Assembly (NCBI GenBank): GCA_029432775.1
Contig: JAROAZ010000030.1
Coordinates: 1 to 64,000 of the forward strand
Direction of reading: 5' to 3'
Source of the DNA: Pontiellaceae bacterium B12227
GTDB lineage: Bacteria; Verrucomicrobiota; Kiritimatiellia; Kiritimatiellales; Pontiellaceae
DNA: 64,000 nt
The notes beneath the pieces were generated by a model that worked only from the letters and a program-made list of their open reading frames with translations, searched no databases and had not been told where the DNA came from. Shown one piece after another: positions 26,603 through 36,178 of this stretch (its first letter is position 1; each line of letters opens with the position of its first letter). The position numbers and the translations under genes were made by a program.

Positions 26603-28663
26603 ATGAAAAATCCAAACCAAGTCACGGCCGTGTGTTCGATGCGTTTCAAATCAGGCCTGTCGGCCCTGTTGCTTGTCCTCGCCGCACCTCATCTGGTCTG
26701 CGCCAATCTCAGTATGACCCTGAACCTGGATCGTAATGATGGCAATTTCCGGGGATCGGTTTACATGTATACCACCGGCGCATCGGACCCCATCACTACT
26801 CATCGGATTGAATCGCCCAATGGTATTATCTACCGCGAAATTGGAAACAGCTATGCATCAAGCTACACCAACCTCAGCTTTTCTGCGCTGATGAACGAAT
26901 GCACAAACGGACTGTGGTCGTTAACGACAAATCTAGGCGATCCCTCGGAAGAGCAATATGACTTTGCGGTAAGCATCGCCAATGTCGCTGAGAATATGTT
27001 TGGCGACACCAGCATCACCAACCCCGCGGACACTGCCACGGTAGCCACCAACCAGCCGCTGATCGAGTGGACCAGCACGTCCCTTTTCCCCGAAGTACAC
27101 ATTCAGGTTCACAACGGCGTTAGCCCCCCTCAACCGGGCAACTGGGTGAATTTGGCGGCCCCGGTCAACAGCTGGACCCCGGCCTCACCGGTTCTTTCGG
27201 GCGACAACACCATCTATCTGGCCTATCAGACCAACAGCTTTGCCGGCATCACCATTACCGTCCCGACCAATATGTCGGGCACTGCCGTCGCCGCCTGGAT
27301 TTCCAGCGCCGATCTCAGCAGCTACGACTTTTCATATTTCACCGTCCCCGGCGGTGGAGGCGACCCCTTCGATGCTGCCGTCGAAAGCCCCGGCCTGACC
27401 TGGAACACCTATGGAAATAATCCCTGGTTTATTTCTTCCCTTGATTCATCGGTTGGCCCCACCGCCCTGCAGAGCGATGCCTACGACTATGAATACTCTA
27501 CGCTCGAGACCACGATTATGGGACCCGGAACCGTTACGTTTGACTGGGCCCTGTTTGCCGACTACGGTGACAGTTTCGAATTCGAGTCGTACGACAATGA
27601 AACCGGCGAAGATTACGACTATTTCTACTACGAAGGATACGATGCCTACGGCTGGGATTCCTACTCCGTGACACTCAATTCCAACGACACGTATACCTTC
27701 ACATGGACCTTCTACAACGACGACGATTCGGCAGAGGATCTAGACGCCGCTTTCATCGATAATGTGGTTGCCCCCGGTGGTGGAGGAACCAGCTATGGAG
27801 CGGATTTTGAGATCGATATCGAACGGGTGACGAGCGGTTCTTCGATGTATTACGTCATATTTCCACGACTGCTTAATGCCATGCCTTCCACCGGCCTCAA
27901 CGAGGTGGAATCGCCCAACGGATTCTGTTCCGGCACCAGCAACTCAACATCCTCGGCCCAGTTTTCCACCCTGCAGGATGCCATCAATGAAATTGAGGGC
28001 GGCGACTGGACCGTCTATTTCGACCGCAATGGAGCCTCCCACCAATACACTTTCACCATCGCAGTCAACGCTCTGAGCACAAATGACATTCCGCCGGTGG
28101 TTGTGCTTAATCCGCTCGACGGCGCAACAGGCGTCTCCACCAACACGGACTTCGCCTGGCTGGGGCCGCCCTCTTTTGATTCGCTTTTTGTACTCGCCTG
28201 GGATGTGGAGGCCGCCAATACACTTAGCTTTGAATCGCTCCCGTCGGCAGCGACCACGTGGACCAATGCACCGGTTCTATCGGTTGGAACCAACAGCATT
28301 ACTATCAGCTACACCTCCAACAACTTCAACGGCCTGACGATCAGCTATCCGGTGAACGCCAGCCTGAGCCCGATCTCCTCATGGAGCACTTCGGCGGAGA
28401 TCAGCACGCGAGGTTCCGCACAGTTCGTCGCCGGAGGAGTTGTTCCGTTACCGGTCACGCTGTTGCCTCCCACGCTAAGCGGCGGCGATCTCGGCCTGTC
28501 CTTCGTGTCGCAACCCGGCACCATGTACATTGTGGAATGGAGTACCAACCTGGTCACCGGCCCGTGGCTGCCGGCCACGAACTTCCCCGGCGACGGCTCC
28601 ACCAACATGGTCAGCCTACCGGCCACTAACCCGGCCGCCTATTTCCGGGTTGATACCTACTAG
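26603..28663 (+). CDS. Large secreted beta-rich surface protein, paralog 1
   Basis: A 686-residue exported protein with no family I can name. After a signal peptide it has an N-terminal beta domain, a jelly-roll-like unit (about 250-400) rich in Asp, Tyr and Gly (FTWTFYNDDDSAEDLDAAFIDNV), a second copy of the N-terminal domain type, and a C-terminal 'YIVEWSTNLVTGPW' domain. It is a paralog of the 809-residue protein that follows, with the same domain order. GGAGG lies ten bases before the ATG at 26603. It has no PEP-CTERM tail, so another secretion signal may lie in the C-terminal domain. Confidence 0.75.
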   Translation: MKNPNQVTAVCSMRFKSGLSALLLVLAAPHLVCANLSMTLNLDRNDGNFRGSVYMYTTGASDPITTHRIESPNGIIYREIGNSYASSYTNLSFSALMNECTNGLWSLTTNLGDPSEEQYDFAVSIANVAENMFGDTSITNPADTATVATNQPLIEWTSTSLFPEVHIQVHNGVSPPQPGNWVNLAAPVNSWTPASPVLSGDNTIYLAYQTNSFAGITITVPTNMSGTAVAAWISSADLSSYDFSYFTVPGGGGDPFDAAVESPGLTWNTYGNNPWFISSLDSSVGPTALQSDAYDYEYSTLETTIMGPGTVTFDWALFADYGDSFEFESYDNETGEDYDYFYYEGYDAYGWDSYSVTLNSNDTYTFTWTFYNDDDSAEDLDAAFIDNVVAPGGGGTSYGADFEIDIERVTSGSSMYYVIFPRLLNAMPSTGLNEVESPNGFCSGTSNSTSSAQFSTLQDAINEIEGGDWTVYFDRNGASHQYTFTIAVNALSTNDIPPVVVLNPLDGATGVSTNTDFAWLGPPSFDSLFVLAWDVEAANTLSFESLPSAATTWTNAPVLSVGTNSITISYTSNNFNGLTISYPVNASLSPISSWSTSAEISTRGSAQFVAGGVVPLPVTLLPPTLSGGDLGLSFVSQPGTMYIVEWSTNLVTGPWLPATNFPGDGSTNMVSLPATNPAAYFRVDTY

Positions 28664-28692
28664 CGTATAAAACAATCCAGCAGAGCATGATT

Positions 28693-28727
28693 CCAGTGGT
28701 TGGAAATTTCCAACCACTGGATTTTTT
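28693..28727 (+). terminator. Strong terminator built from the TTGGAA/TTCCAA palindrome
   Basis: A perfect 14-base-pair inverted repeat (28693-28706 with 28707-28720) is followed by ATTTTTT. The arms carry TGGTTGGAAA, so the hairpin is related to the iterated palindrome. It ends the transcript of surface protein 1. Confidence 0.85.
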
Positions 28728-28772
28728 GTGCCGCTTCCGAAGACAAACGAAAGACAACCCGCAATGGTTAAC

Positions 28773-28789
28773 GTGATCAATATTATCAC
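28773..28789. promoter_or_regulatory. Palindrome upstream of surface protein 2
   Basis: GTGAT and ATCAC flank seven AT-rich bases, 36 bases upstream of a strong promoter. A candidate regulator site. Confidence 0.3.
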
Positions 28790-28824
28790 TTATTATTTAT
28801 TTTGATTTTTATAAAACCATCTCC

Positions 28825-28853
28825 TTGAACCGGATACGAATCAGACTTATAAT
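28825..28853 (+). promoter_or_regulatory. Sigma-70-type promoter of surface protein 2
   Basis: TTGAAC at 28825-28830, a 17-base spacer and a perfect TATAAT at 28848-28853 lie 26 bases upstream of the ATG, which follows a GGGAGG ribosome-binding site. Confidence 0.75.
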
Positions 28854-28879
28854 TCAACTACACCAAACGGGAGGGTGTC

Positions 28880-31309
28880 ATGAAATTAAGAAACTGTTCG
28901 CTTGCCGTTATGCTCGCTGTTGCCGTTTTTCCAGCCGCAATCCCCACATTCGGGACCGTTCATTTCGAACTCAACTTCAACCATACGTATAGTGATTATT
29001 GCGTTTTTGCTGAGCTATCGGCCACGAATCCGACACCGAATACGGTTCATAAAGTCGTATCACCTGACGGTCGGATCTGGAAGGATACCGACGGCAACGA
29101 AAATTCTGCTGCCTACATCTGGACCAATAGCTTCGAAGGCCTACTCTCGGATTGCACCAACGGACTCTGGACCCTCATTCTCAATGAGGGTGATCAATCG
29201 GTTGAAACAAACTGGTTCTCCGTATCAGCGAGCAACTTCACCGCCGCCACCTTCGGTAATCCGGAAATCACCTATCCGGTGGATGGAAGCACCATCACCT
29301 CTAACCAACCGACCATCCAGTGGACGGGCCCTTCGCATCTCCCCGAGCTTTATGTTCAGATTACCAGCGATGACTACTCATTCTATGAATCCACACGACC
29401 GGGCAGCTCCGCAACCAGTTGGACCGTTCCCTCACCACTAGCCGAAGATTCCTACTCGGTATTCATCAACTATGAACACAAGGATTTTAAAAAGATTTCC
29501 ACCACCGCGCCGACCAATTCCTCAGGCACCGCATTGACTGACTGGACCAACAAGTTCGGTATTGCCAGCTATACCTGGGTCGATTTCTCAGTCACCACCC
29601 CACCGACTGGTACCGCCCCGCTCGGAGCTGCCCTCGAAGCCTATTATCTGCCCTGGACCACCGGCGGCGGGGCCGACTGGTTCAGCCAGACCGACGACAC
29701 ATGGGACGGCGTCGACGCCGCTCAGAGCGGCCCGGTCGGCCTCGGCGAAACCTCCTGGATCGAAACCACCGTCACCAACAAAGGCACAATGCAGTTCTGG
29801 ATAATGATCGATGCCGACGAAAACGACTACGTGAAAATCGAAATCAACGGTAGCAGTTATGACTATTTGTCGGAATATGCTGACTGGGAACCCTATGAAT
29901 ACAATCTGGATGCCGGCGATACCATACGCTGGACGTTCTCCAACGACGACGATTCGGGAATGGGCGCGGATGTCGCCTTCCTCGACCAGGTCAAATTCGG
30001 CGAATGGGGTGGACTTGGCTGGTTGGTCGATGCGCCCCAGCTGGAATGGACCACCGGCGGCGATGGAGACTGGGCCGAATCGTGGGAAGAGCCATACGAT
30101 CAGATGGATGCTGCCGAAAGCGCCAACGGTTGGGACATCGGTACCGGCGGCGAATCGTGGATTGAAACCACCATCCAGGGACCCGGAACCTGCTCCTTCG
30201 CGTGGCAGATTCTGGCCGACACCGGCGACCACATCGACTTCGAGAAAAACGGCTCGCCCCAGGAATCCCTCTACGGGGAAGATGGATGGGACGTCATGGA
30301 GGTTACCCTGGATTCCGGCCCCAACACCCTACGCTGGACCTTCTGGAATAACGATGGTTCCGGAATGTCATACGACGCCGCGTTTCTTGACCAGGTCATC
30401 TTCACGCCCGCCGGTGCAGTGGAGCCGGACTATGAGGCCGACATGGATTTCAGGATCAGGTGCACCAAGGTCGGAACCAACGAGGTCTACTACTCCGTCT
30501 ATCCCTCGATCAACGACTACGCGCCCACGAACTCCGAAATCGAGGTGGTCTCGCCCAACGAACTGTGCGGTGGCGGGCATCACGTCCTCTGGTATAACGT
30601 CTTCAACACCCTGGAGGATGTCATCGCAGAATGCCAGGCCGGACCGTGGACGCTCTACTACGACCGCGACACGCCGGAGGAAAAGGCGTTCACCTTCACC
30701 GTTACCCTGCCGACGCTAAGCACCAACGATCTGCCCCCGGTCAGCATCACCTCCCCAGTGCAGGGTGCCGTTGGCGTCTCGCCGAACCCGGCCTACACGT
30801 GGACGGGGCCCACCAACTACACCTCGCTGCGGGCATTCCTCTACAACGAGGAGCACGGCGGATACATCGATATCAGCCACTCCATGCCCGCCACGACCAC
30901 CTCGTGGACCAATGCCGCGACGGCTCCGGAAGTCACCAACCGCTTCTTCGTAACCTACAACGACCATTCCTATTGGGATATTGAGATCTCCGACCCGCTT
31001 GATGCGTCGTCCAACCCGCTGAACTTCTGGAATGAGTGGACCTGGCTGGAATCGCAACATCGAATCACCTACGACGTCGGGGGCATCGTCCCGCAGCCCG
31101 TCACCATGTTGCCGCCCGCTCTCTTTGGGGGCAATATGGCTCTGTCGTTCCTCTCGCAATCCGGAGCGACACACTTCGTGGAATGGAGCACCAACCTCGT
31201 CACCGGCCCGTGGCTACCCGCCACGAACTTCCCCGGCGACGGCTCCACCAACATGGTCACCCTCCCGACCACCAACCCGGCCGCCTTCTTCCGAGTCGAG
31301 ACGCAATAG
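28880..31309 (+). CDS. Large secreted beta-rich surface protein, paralog 2
   Basis: An 809-residue exported protein, paralogous to the 686-residue protein before it. The order is signal peptide, N-terminal beta domain, two tandem copies of the Asp/Trp-rich jelly-roll-like unit (about 255-375 and 380-515, each with a 'SWIETT' and 'WTF.N.D.SGM' block), a second N-type domain and the C-terminal 'HFVEWSTNLVTGPW' domain. The extra unit relative to paralog 1 shows domain duplication. The last 120 bases are nearly identical to paralog 1. The function is unknown; adhesion or polysaccharide binding is plausible. Confidence 0.76.
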   Translation: MKLRNCSLAVMLAVAVFPAAIPTFGTVHFELNFNHTYSDYCVFAELSATNPTPNTVHKVVSPDGRIWKDTDGNENSAAYIWTNSFEGLLSDCTNGLWTLILNEGDQSVETNWFSVSASNFTAATFGNPEITYPVDGSTITSNQPTIQWTGPSHLPELYVQITSDDYSFYESTRPGSSATSWTVPSPLAEDSYSVFINYEHKDFKKISTTAPTNSSGTALTDWTNKFGIASYTWVDFSVTTPPTGTAPLGAALEAYYLPWTTGGGADWFSQTDDTWDGVDAAQSGPVGLGETSWIETTVTNKGTMQFWIMIDADENDYVKIEINGSSYDYLSEYADWEPYEYNLDAGDTIRWTFSNDDDSGMGADVAFLDQVKFGEWGGLGWLVDAPQLEWTTGGDGDWAESWEEPYDQMDAAESANGWDIGTGGESWIETTIQGPGTCSFAWQILADTGDHIDFEKNGSPQESLYGEDGWDVMEVTLDSGPNTLRWTFWNNDGSGMSYDAAFLDQVIFTPAGAVEPDYEADMDFRIRCTKVGTNEVYYSVYPSINDYAPTNSEIEVVSPNELCGGGHHVLWYNVFNTLEDVIAECQAGPWTLYYDRDTPEEKAFTFTVTLPTLSTNDLPPVSITSPVQGAVGVSPNPAYTWTGPTNYTSLRAFLYNEEHGGYIDISHSMPATTTSWTNAATAPEVTNRFFVTYNDHSYWDIEISDPLDASSNPLNFWNEWTWLESQHRITYDVGGIVPQPVTMLPPALFGGNMALSFLSQSGATHFVEWSTNLVTGPWLPATNFPGDGSTNMVTLPTTNPAAFFRVETQ

Positions 31310-31321
31310 TGCCGGACCGGG

Positions 31322-32398
31322 TCAAATGAGGAACACCCGCCGAATGGCAAAGACGCCGCCTCCGAACAGGCCGATCAATGCGAGACTGGTCGGTTCGGGG
31401 ATCACATTCGCCTGGGTGGCAGCCCAGCCGACGGTGGCCTTGGTCATTTCGGTGGCATAATCGAGATCGACATACAGCGTTTCGGCGTCTTCCAAGGTCT
31501 GGAAACTTCCGTCGGCGGCGATCACATAATCGTTTGTGGTGTGGTAGTAGGGGTTTTCCGGCCAGTTGCTGCCATTCAACTCCTCCACCAGCAAGCCTGA
31601 TGTAATTCCGGCATCGTTGAAGGCATGGTGGTCGGACCATTTCGAGGTTTTAGTTAGATCAAGCTCCAGCGTGGTATACTCCGTGATCGCATCCGCGAAC
31701 TGGCCCTGCCATTCCAATCCCGTATCGTCCTCGATGCAGAGCGTGGCCGTGTTGTTGCCATTGTGGTTGTAGCCCACCATGTCGAACGAAGTCATCGAAA
31801 CAATCTCGCTTTGCGCGGCGGCGGAGAGGCTTTGCATATAGTGCCACGAGCCGGTGTTGGTGTCCCACCCCGTTTCTTCGCGCCCGAAGATCACAAAACG
31901 AATGGTTTTTTCAAACTCATAGTTGCTGAGCACACGAACCGCTTCCAACAGACCGGCAACGCCGGTTCCGTTGTCCGCACCACCTGGGGCGGACGAACCG
32001 CCCGAATGGTTTTGCGTGGAGTCGATATGCGCACCGATGAGCACCACGCCTGCGCCGGGGGTGCTGCCAACGAGGTCGCCAACATAGTTGACCCCGCCCG
32101 AAAAGGCTTGGCCGTAGACATTGCCGGCACCAAGGAAGGAGGACATGGTGGATTGCACATAGGTCTGTGCCGCCAGCAAGTCCGGGGTTCCAAGGCGGCG
32201 GTCGTCACCTTCCTGAACCTTCAGCGGGTTCGGGATATATTCGTTACCGATCAGAAATTCCTGATAGCTGTCGAGTGCGGCGGTTGCGGCATTGTCTTTC
32301 GCAACCTGGCCGACAATTTCGCCAACATCGATAGCCGACGCTGCCAGTGCGCTGGACAGCACGAGGCCCAGCACCGTGCGTTTGATCATCTTCTTCAT
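31322..32398 (-). CDS. M28-family zinc aminopeptidase with PEP-CTERM signal
   Basis: A 358-residue exported peptidase. Zinc ligands and catalytic motifs of M28 are visible: GAHIDS, GADNGTGVAG, GREETG, SFDMVGY and YYHTTND. The C-terminal IPEPTSLALIGLFGG..RR is a PEP-CTERM sorting signal, so the enzyme is probably surface-held or released into the matrix. It converges on surface protein 2 with a 12-base gap. FQTLE near the C-terminus is encoded by a near-exact iterated palindrome (31490-31504). Confidence 0.9.
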   Translation of the reverse strand: MKKMIKRTVLGLVLSSALAASAIDVGEIVGQVAKDNAATAALDSYQEFLIGNEYIPNPLKVQEGDDRRLGTPDLLAAQTYVQSTMSSFLGAGNVYGQAFSGGVNYVGDLVGSTPGAGVVLIGAHIDSTQNHSGGSSAPGGADNGTGVAGLLEAVRVLSNYEFEKTIRFVIFGREETGWDTNTGSWHYMQSLSAAAQSEIVSMTSFDMVGYNHNGNNTATLCIEDDTGLEWQGQFADAITEYTTLELDLTKTSKWSDHHAFNDAGITSGLLVEELNGSNWPENPYYHTTNDYVIAADGSFQTLEDAETLYVDLDYATEMTKATVGWAATQANVIPEPTSLALIGLFGGGVFAIRRVFLI

Positions 32399-32411
32399 GG
32401 TATGGCCCGGT

Positions 32412-33152
32412 TTAAATCAGGAAGAACCTACGGACAAAGACGATCGCTACTGCGACGCTGCCGATCAAGCTCAGCGTCATCGGCTCCGGGATGGTGCCAT
32501 ACAGCATGAGGTTCGATCCCGTGCCGGTTATGATATCACCATTGTAATCCCCGTTCACCATGTTGGCCAATCCCGAGTAATCGGAAGAACTTCCCGGATA
32601 GTATCCATAGAGGCGGAATTCAATATCATTGCCGCCCAGCACTTCGAGGGCCGAAGCAAAGGTGGTATCGAAAAACACCTGTTCGTTATTGGCCGCAGAG
32701 GCCGTGCTATAGGTCGCCACATCCGACACAAACCCATCCTGGCTCGTGCGCAGCACCCAGTTCGAGGCACCGGTTCCCCCAAAATTGCCGTGGGTGAGCG
32801 ACATAGAAATCCCTGAGATGGAAACATTGGTTCCGGCATCTGCCGTAACGCTGAACGAATAGTATTTATCAGTATTGTAGCTGCCCGTATCCCAGCCTTT
32901 GGCGGCAAAAGAACCTGGGTAGGCCCCATTGTTCCAGTTTTCTGTTGAAATCGGCGTCACCCCGGTGGCGCTCAGCGGGACGGCAGATAATCCCTGAGCA
33001 ATGTTGATTGCGCTTGCGTCGGGGTCGCTGGGTCCATTGACACTGGCAATATCCCATTCCGCCAGCACGTCTGCGTGGGCTGCTCCCATCGACAGACCCA
33101 ACGCGAGGAATACTCCAAGAAATCTGCCATTCATTTTTATCTTCCTATTCAT
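32412..33152 (-). CDS. PEP-CTERM protein of unknown function
   Basis: A 246-residue exported protein with a signal peptide ending near GAAHA, a beta-rich body and a C-terminal IPEPMTLSLIGSVAV...RRFF sorting signal. The body (for example SGISMSLTHGNFGGTG) resembles other PEP-CTERM proteins, with no known enzymatic motif. It lies 13 bases upstream of the M28 peptidase gene on the same strand, so they form an operon. An alternative ATG at 33134 has a better AGGAAG site but a less charged signal peptide. Confidence 0.82.
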   Translation of the reverse strand: MNRKIKMNGRFLGVFLALGLSMGAAHADVLAEWDIASVNGPSDPDASAINIAQGLSAVPLSATGVTPISTENWNNGAYPGSFAAKGWDTGSYNTDKYYSFSVTADAGTNVSISGISMSLTHGNFGGTGASNWVLRTSQDGFVSDVATYSTASAANNEQVFFDTTFASALEVLGGNDIEFRLYGYYPGSSSDYSGLANMVNGDYNGDIITGTGSNLMLYGTIPEPMTLSLIGSVAVAIVFVRRFFLI

Positions 33153-33407
33153 TTTCTCATTCTCCGTTAGTTTATCATCATTTTGTCATCCGTGTGCAAT
33201 GTCAGCTGTCTGGCCCTGCCGCCCAAAAACCAGACCGGCATTGGAAAATGCTTGGAGAACCCACGGGATCTCCCGCAATCCATCCCAGACCAGATTGAAT
33301 ACATGCAAAATACGTGCCATGAAATAAGCATTTAAGAGAGTGTGAATCTGCCCCTTGGTTCACGCACCGCATCGCCAGCGGAACAAGGGGTATGCAACCT
33401 GGATTGA

Positions 33408-33575
33408 CATGCGGCTTCCGAAAAAGCCAGGGCAGTCGGCGAGTCAACGAACCCGGACGATGCCTGGACCGGCACGTGGACTGCCGCCACCAATTTCCTC
33501 GGAGACGGCGGCACCAAAATGTTCAGCCTGCCGAGCACCAATCCGGCAGCTTATTACCGTATCGAAACCCAGTAA
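33408..33575 (+). pseudogene. Remnant of a third surface-protein paralog (C-terminal domain only)
   Basis: An open stretch without a start codon, preceded in frame by TGA at 33405. It ends in a peptide (TAATNFLGDGGTKMFSLP, then STNPAAYYRIETQ and stop) that matches the C-terminal domain of the paralogs at 26603 and 28880 (PATNFPGDGSTNMVSLP, TNPAAYFRV). A related terminator follows, as after paralog 1. The gene body is missing, so this is probably a deletion relic. The space 33153-33407 otherwise shows nothing. Confidence 0.78.
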
Positions 33576-33600
33576 AACGATCCAAAAGAGAGAGGGGGAG

Positions 33601-33638
33601 TCCAGAGGTTGGCCCGTTTCCAACTTCTGGATTTTTTT
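33601..33638 (+). terminator. Terminator after the surface-protein remnant
   Basis: TCCAGAGGTTGG pairs with CCAACTTCTGGA (one G-U pair) around a seven-base loop, followed by eight T. It resembles the terminator at 28693-28727 in sequence and position. Confidence 0.8.
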
Positions 33639-33645
33639 TGCATTT

Positions 33646-33660
33646 TTCCAGACATTGGAA
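33646..33660. repeat. Iterated palindrome, near-exact intergenic copy
   Basis: TTCCAGACATTGGAA, directly after the terminator and 52 bases before the lon start codon. Confidence 0.7.
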
Positions 33661-33712
33661 ACCCGGTGGTTTAAGGTTCGGGCCCTTGAATATTTAAGAA
33701 AGAACCCATTTT

Positions 33713-36097
33713 ATGAGCGCACAGGAAGATAATACCGAAGTTGAAGTTGAAATCGTACCCGACCAGGAGGTTCCGGATCTGCTGCCCGTCATGCCGCTGA
33801 AAAATTTTGTTCTGTTTCCGCAGATGGTTGCCCCGCTGGTGATCACGACGGATGAATCGAAAAAGCTGATCACCGATCTCTCCACGAAAACGCCCCATTT
33901 CATTACAGCACTGCAGCGGAAAGAAGAACTCGACGAAGCCAACCTCACGAAAGATGACATCTACAAAGTCGGCTGCGTTGCCCGGTTGATCAAGACGCTG
34001 AATTTCCCCGACGGCTCCACTCACGTTCTCGTGGAGGGACTCTCGCGTTGCGAGCTCGCAGATCTCAATACCGACGAGGAATATCCGACCGCTCATTATC
34101 AGATGGTCGAGGATAAGGACGAAGACACGCTGGAATCCACTGCGCTGGCCCGCAATGCGTCCGAAAAGTTTCAACAGTTGATCGCCATGTCACCGAACCT
34201 GCCCGACGAGCTGAGCGTGGCGATGTTCAATATGGAATCGCCGGCCCAGCTGGCCGATCTGATTGCCACCAATTTGCCCATCCCGATCGATGTCCGCCAG
34301 AATCTGCTGGCCGACAACAGTCCCAGCCACCGACTCAAATCGCTGATGGAATTCCTGAACCGGGAATATCAGATTCTGAAACTCGGAAACAAGATTGAGA
34401 GCAAGGTCCACGAAACGTTCTCCAAAACCCAGCGCGAAATTTTCCTGCGTGAACAACTGAAAACCATTCAGGACGAGCTGGGTCAGGACGATCCTCAGGC
34501 CAACGAAATACTTGAACTCGAAAAGAAACTCGAAGAAGCCAAACTGCCGCAGGAAGCCAGAGAAGCGGCCGATAAAGAACTGCAGCGCCTGAAGTCGGTT
34601 CCGACCGCTTCGCCCGAGCACGGTGTGATTCGCACGTATCTGGATGTCATGGCTGAGCTACCGTGGTCTAAATCGACCGATGACCAGCTCGACATTCTGG
34701 CGGCGCAGAAGATTCTCGATAAAGACCACTACGGCCTCGAAAAGGTGAAAGACCGCATTCTGGAATATCTTTCCGTCCTGAAGCTGAAGAAAGACATGAA
34801 GGGTCCGATTCTCTGCCTCGCCGGACCTCCAGGGGTTGGAAAAACCTCGTTGGGGAAATCGGTGGCCCGCGCGCTCGGCCGCGAGTTTGCCCGCATGTCG
34901 CTCGGCGGGATGCACGATGAAGCCGAAATCCGCGGCCATCGCCGGACCTACATCGGCGCCATGCCCGGACGCATCATCGAAAGCCTGCGCCGCTGCGGCA
35001 CCAACAACCCCGTCATCATGCTCGACGAGATCGACAAGATCGGGAAGGACTTCCGCGGCGATCCGGCATCGGCCCTGCTTGAAGTGCTCGACCCGGAACA
35101 GAACTCGACCTTTCAGGATCATTACCTCGATGTGCAGTTCGACCTTTCAAAAGTCCTCTTCATTACGACCGCCAATGTGCTCGATACCATTCCCGGCCCC
35201 CTGCGCGACCGTATGGAAATCATTCGCATTTCCGGCTACACGCTTCAGGAAAAAACCGCCATTGCGCGCCGCTACCTCGTACCGAAAGCCATCCGCGAGC
35301 ATGGCCTGAAACGCGGCCAGGCAAAATTCGACAAAAAGGCACTCGAAGGGATTATCAGTGGCTACACCGCGGAAGCCGGCGTTCGAAACCTCGAGCGACA
35401 GGTGGCGAATGTCTGCCGCAAAATTGCGCGCGGGTTTGCCGAAGGTAAAACCCGGCCGGTTGAAGTCACCCCGCGCAAGCTCAAAGGTTTCCTCGGCCCC
35501 GTTAAAATTGAAAAAGACGTCGCCGAAAATGCCGCTATGCCCGGCGTGGTAACCGGCCTGGCCTGGACGCCCTATGGCGGCGATATTCTCTTCATCGAAG
35601 CCACCTGTATGCCCGGCAAGGGCGGACTCATCCTCACCGGATCGCTCGGCGATGTGATGAAAGAATCCGCACGCGCTTCGCTCAGCTATCTGCGCGCCAA
35701 CGCCTCCACCTTCAAGATCGACCCCGCGCTGTTTGCGAAGAGTGATATCCACATTCACGTGCCCGCAGGCGCCACCCCCAAAGACGGCCCCTCGGCCGGC
35801 GTTGCCATCTCCCTGGCCATTCTCTCCATCCTGACCGACTCCCCGATCCGCCCCGACCTCGCCATGACCGGCGAGATTTCCCTGCGCGGCCGCGTGCTGC
35901 CGATCGGCGGGTTGAAGGAAAAGGTACTGGCCGCATCGCGCGCCGGAATCAGGCACATCATGCTGCCGGAAAAGAATAAGATCGACCTTGATGAGATTCC
36001 GGCCGATGTGAAAAAGAAGCTGACGTTTAAAACCGTTAAGAATATCGATCAGGCCCTGCGCTATGCGCTGAAGCTGTCGGATGATGGCGCAAAATAA
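33713..36097 (+). CDS. lon: ATP-dependent protease Lon
   Basis: A 794-residue cytoplasmic protease. It has the LON substrate-binding domain (about 20-215), a coiled-coil linker, an AAA domain with Walker A GPPGVGKT, and a C-terminal protease domain whose catalytic dyad is Ser694 (PKDGPSAG) and Lys737 (GGLKEK). It degrades misfolded and regulatory proteins. The length is normal for the family. The gene stands alone, 138 bases beyond the surface-protein remnant. Confidence 0.97.
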   Translation: MSAQEDNTEVEVEIVPDQEVPDLLPVMPLKNFVLFPQMVAPLVITTDESKKLITDLSTKTPHFITALQRKEELDEANLTKDDIYKVGCVARLIKTLNFPDGSTHVLVEGLSRCELADLNTDEEYPTAHYQMVEDKDEDTLESTALARNASEKFQQLIAMSPNLPDELSVAMFNMESPAQLADLIATNLPIPIDVRQNLLADNSPSHRLKSLMEFLNREYQILKLGNKIESKVHETFSKTQREIFLREQLKTIQDELGQDDPQANEILELEKKLEEAKLPQEAREAADKELQRLKSVPTASPEHGVIRTYLDVMAELPWSKSTDDQLDILAAQKILDKDHYGLEKVKDRILEYLSVLKLKKDMKGPILCLAGPPGVGKTSLGKSVARALGREFARMSLGGMHDEAEIRGHRRTYIGAMPGRIIESLRRCGTNNPVIMLDEIDKIGKDFRGDPASALLEVLDPEQNSTFQDHYLDVQFDLSKVLFITTANVLDTIPGPLRDRMEIIRISGYTLQEKTAIARRYLVPKAIREHGLKRGQAKFDKKALEGIISGYTAEAGVRNLERQVANVCRKIARGFAEGKTRPVEVTPRKLKGFLGPVKIEKDVAENAAMPGVVTGLAWTPYGGDILFIEATCMPGKGGLILTGSLGDVMKESARASLSYLRANASTFKIDPALFAKSDIHIHVPAGATPKDGPSAGVAISLAILSILTDSPIRPDLAMTGEISLRGRVLPIGGLKEKVLAASRAGIRHIMLPEKNKIDLDEIPADVKKKLTFKTVKNIDQALRYALKLSDDGAK

Positions 36098-36102
36098 TTA
36101 GC

Positions 36103-36155
36103 AGCAAAATGATCATCCGTTGAGCAGTAATCATTTTGCTCTCAATCATTTTGCC
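36103..36155. repeat. Two-armed repeat with GCAAAATGAT arms
   Basis: AGCAAAATGAT at 36103-36113 pairs perfectly with ATCATTTTGCT at 36130-36140, and a further AATCATTTTGC follows. No U tract is present. A related AATCATTTTGC/GAATGATT arrangement occurs at 41783-41812 upstream of arsJ. Confidence 0.6.
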
Positions 36156-36178
36156 ATTTGTATTCGGAGGTACTCGTT

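Noticed and set aside
36103..36140. Rho-independent terminator after lon
   Set aside because: The hairpin is perfect but no T tract follows; it fits better with a dispersed GCAAAATGAT repeat.
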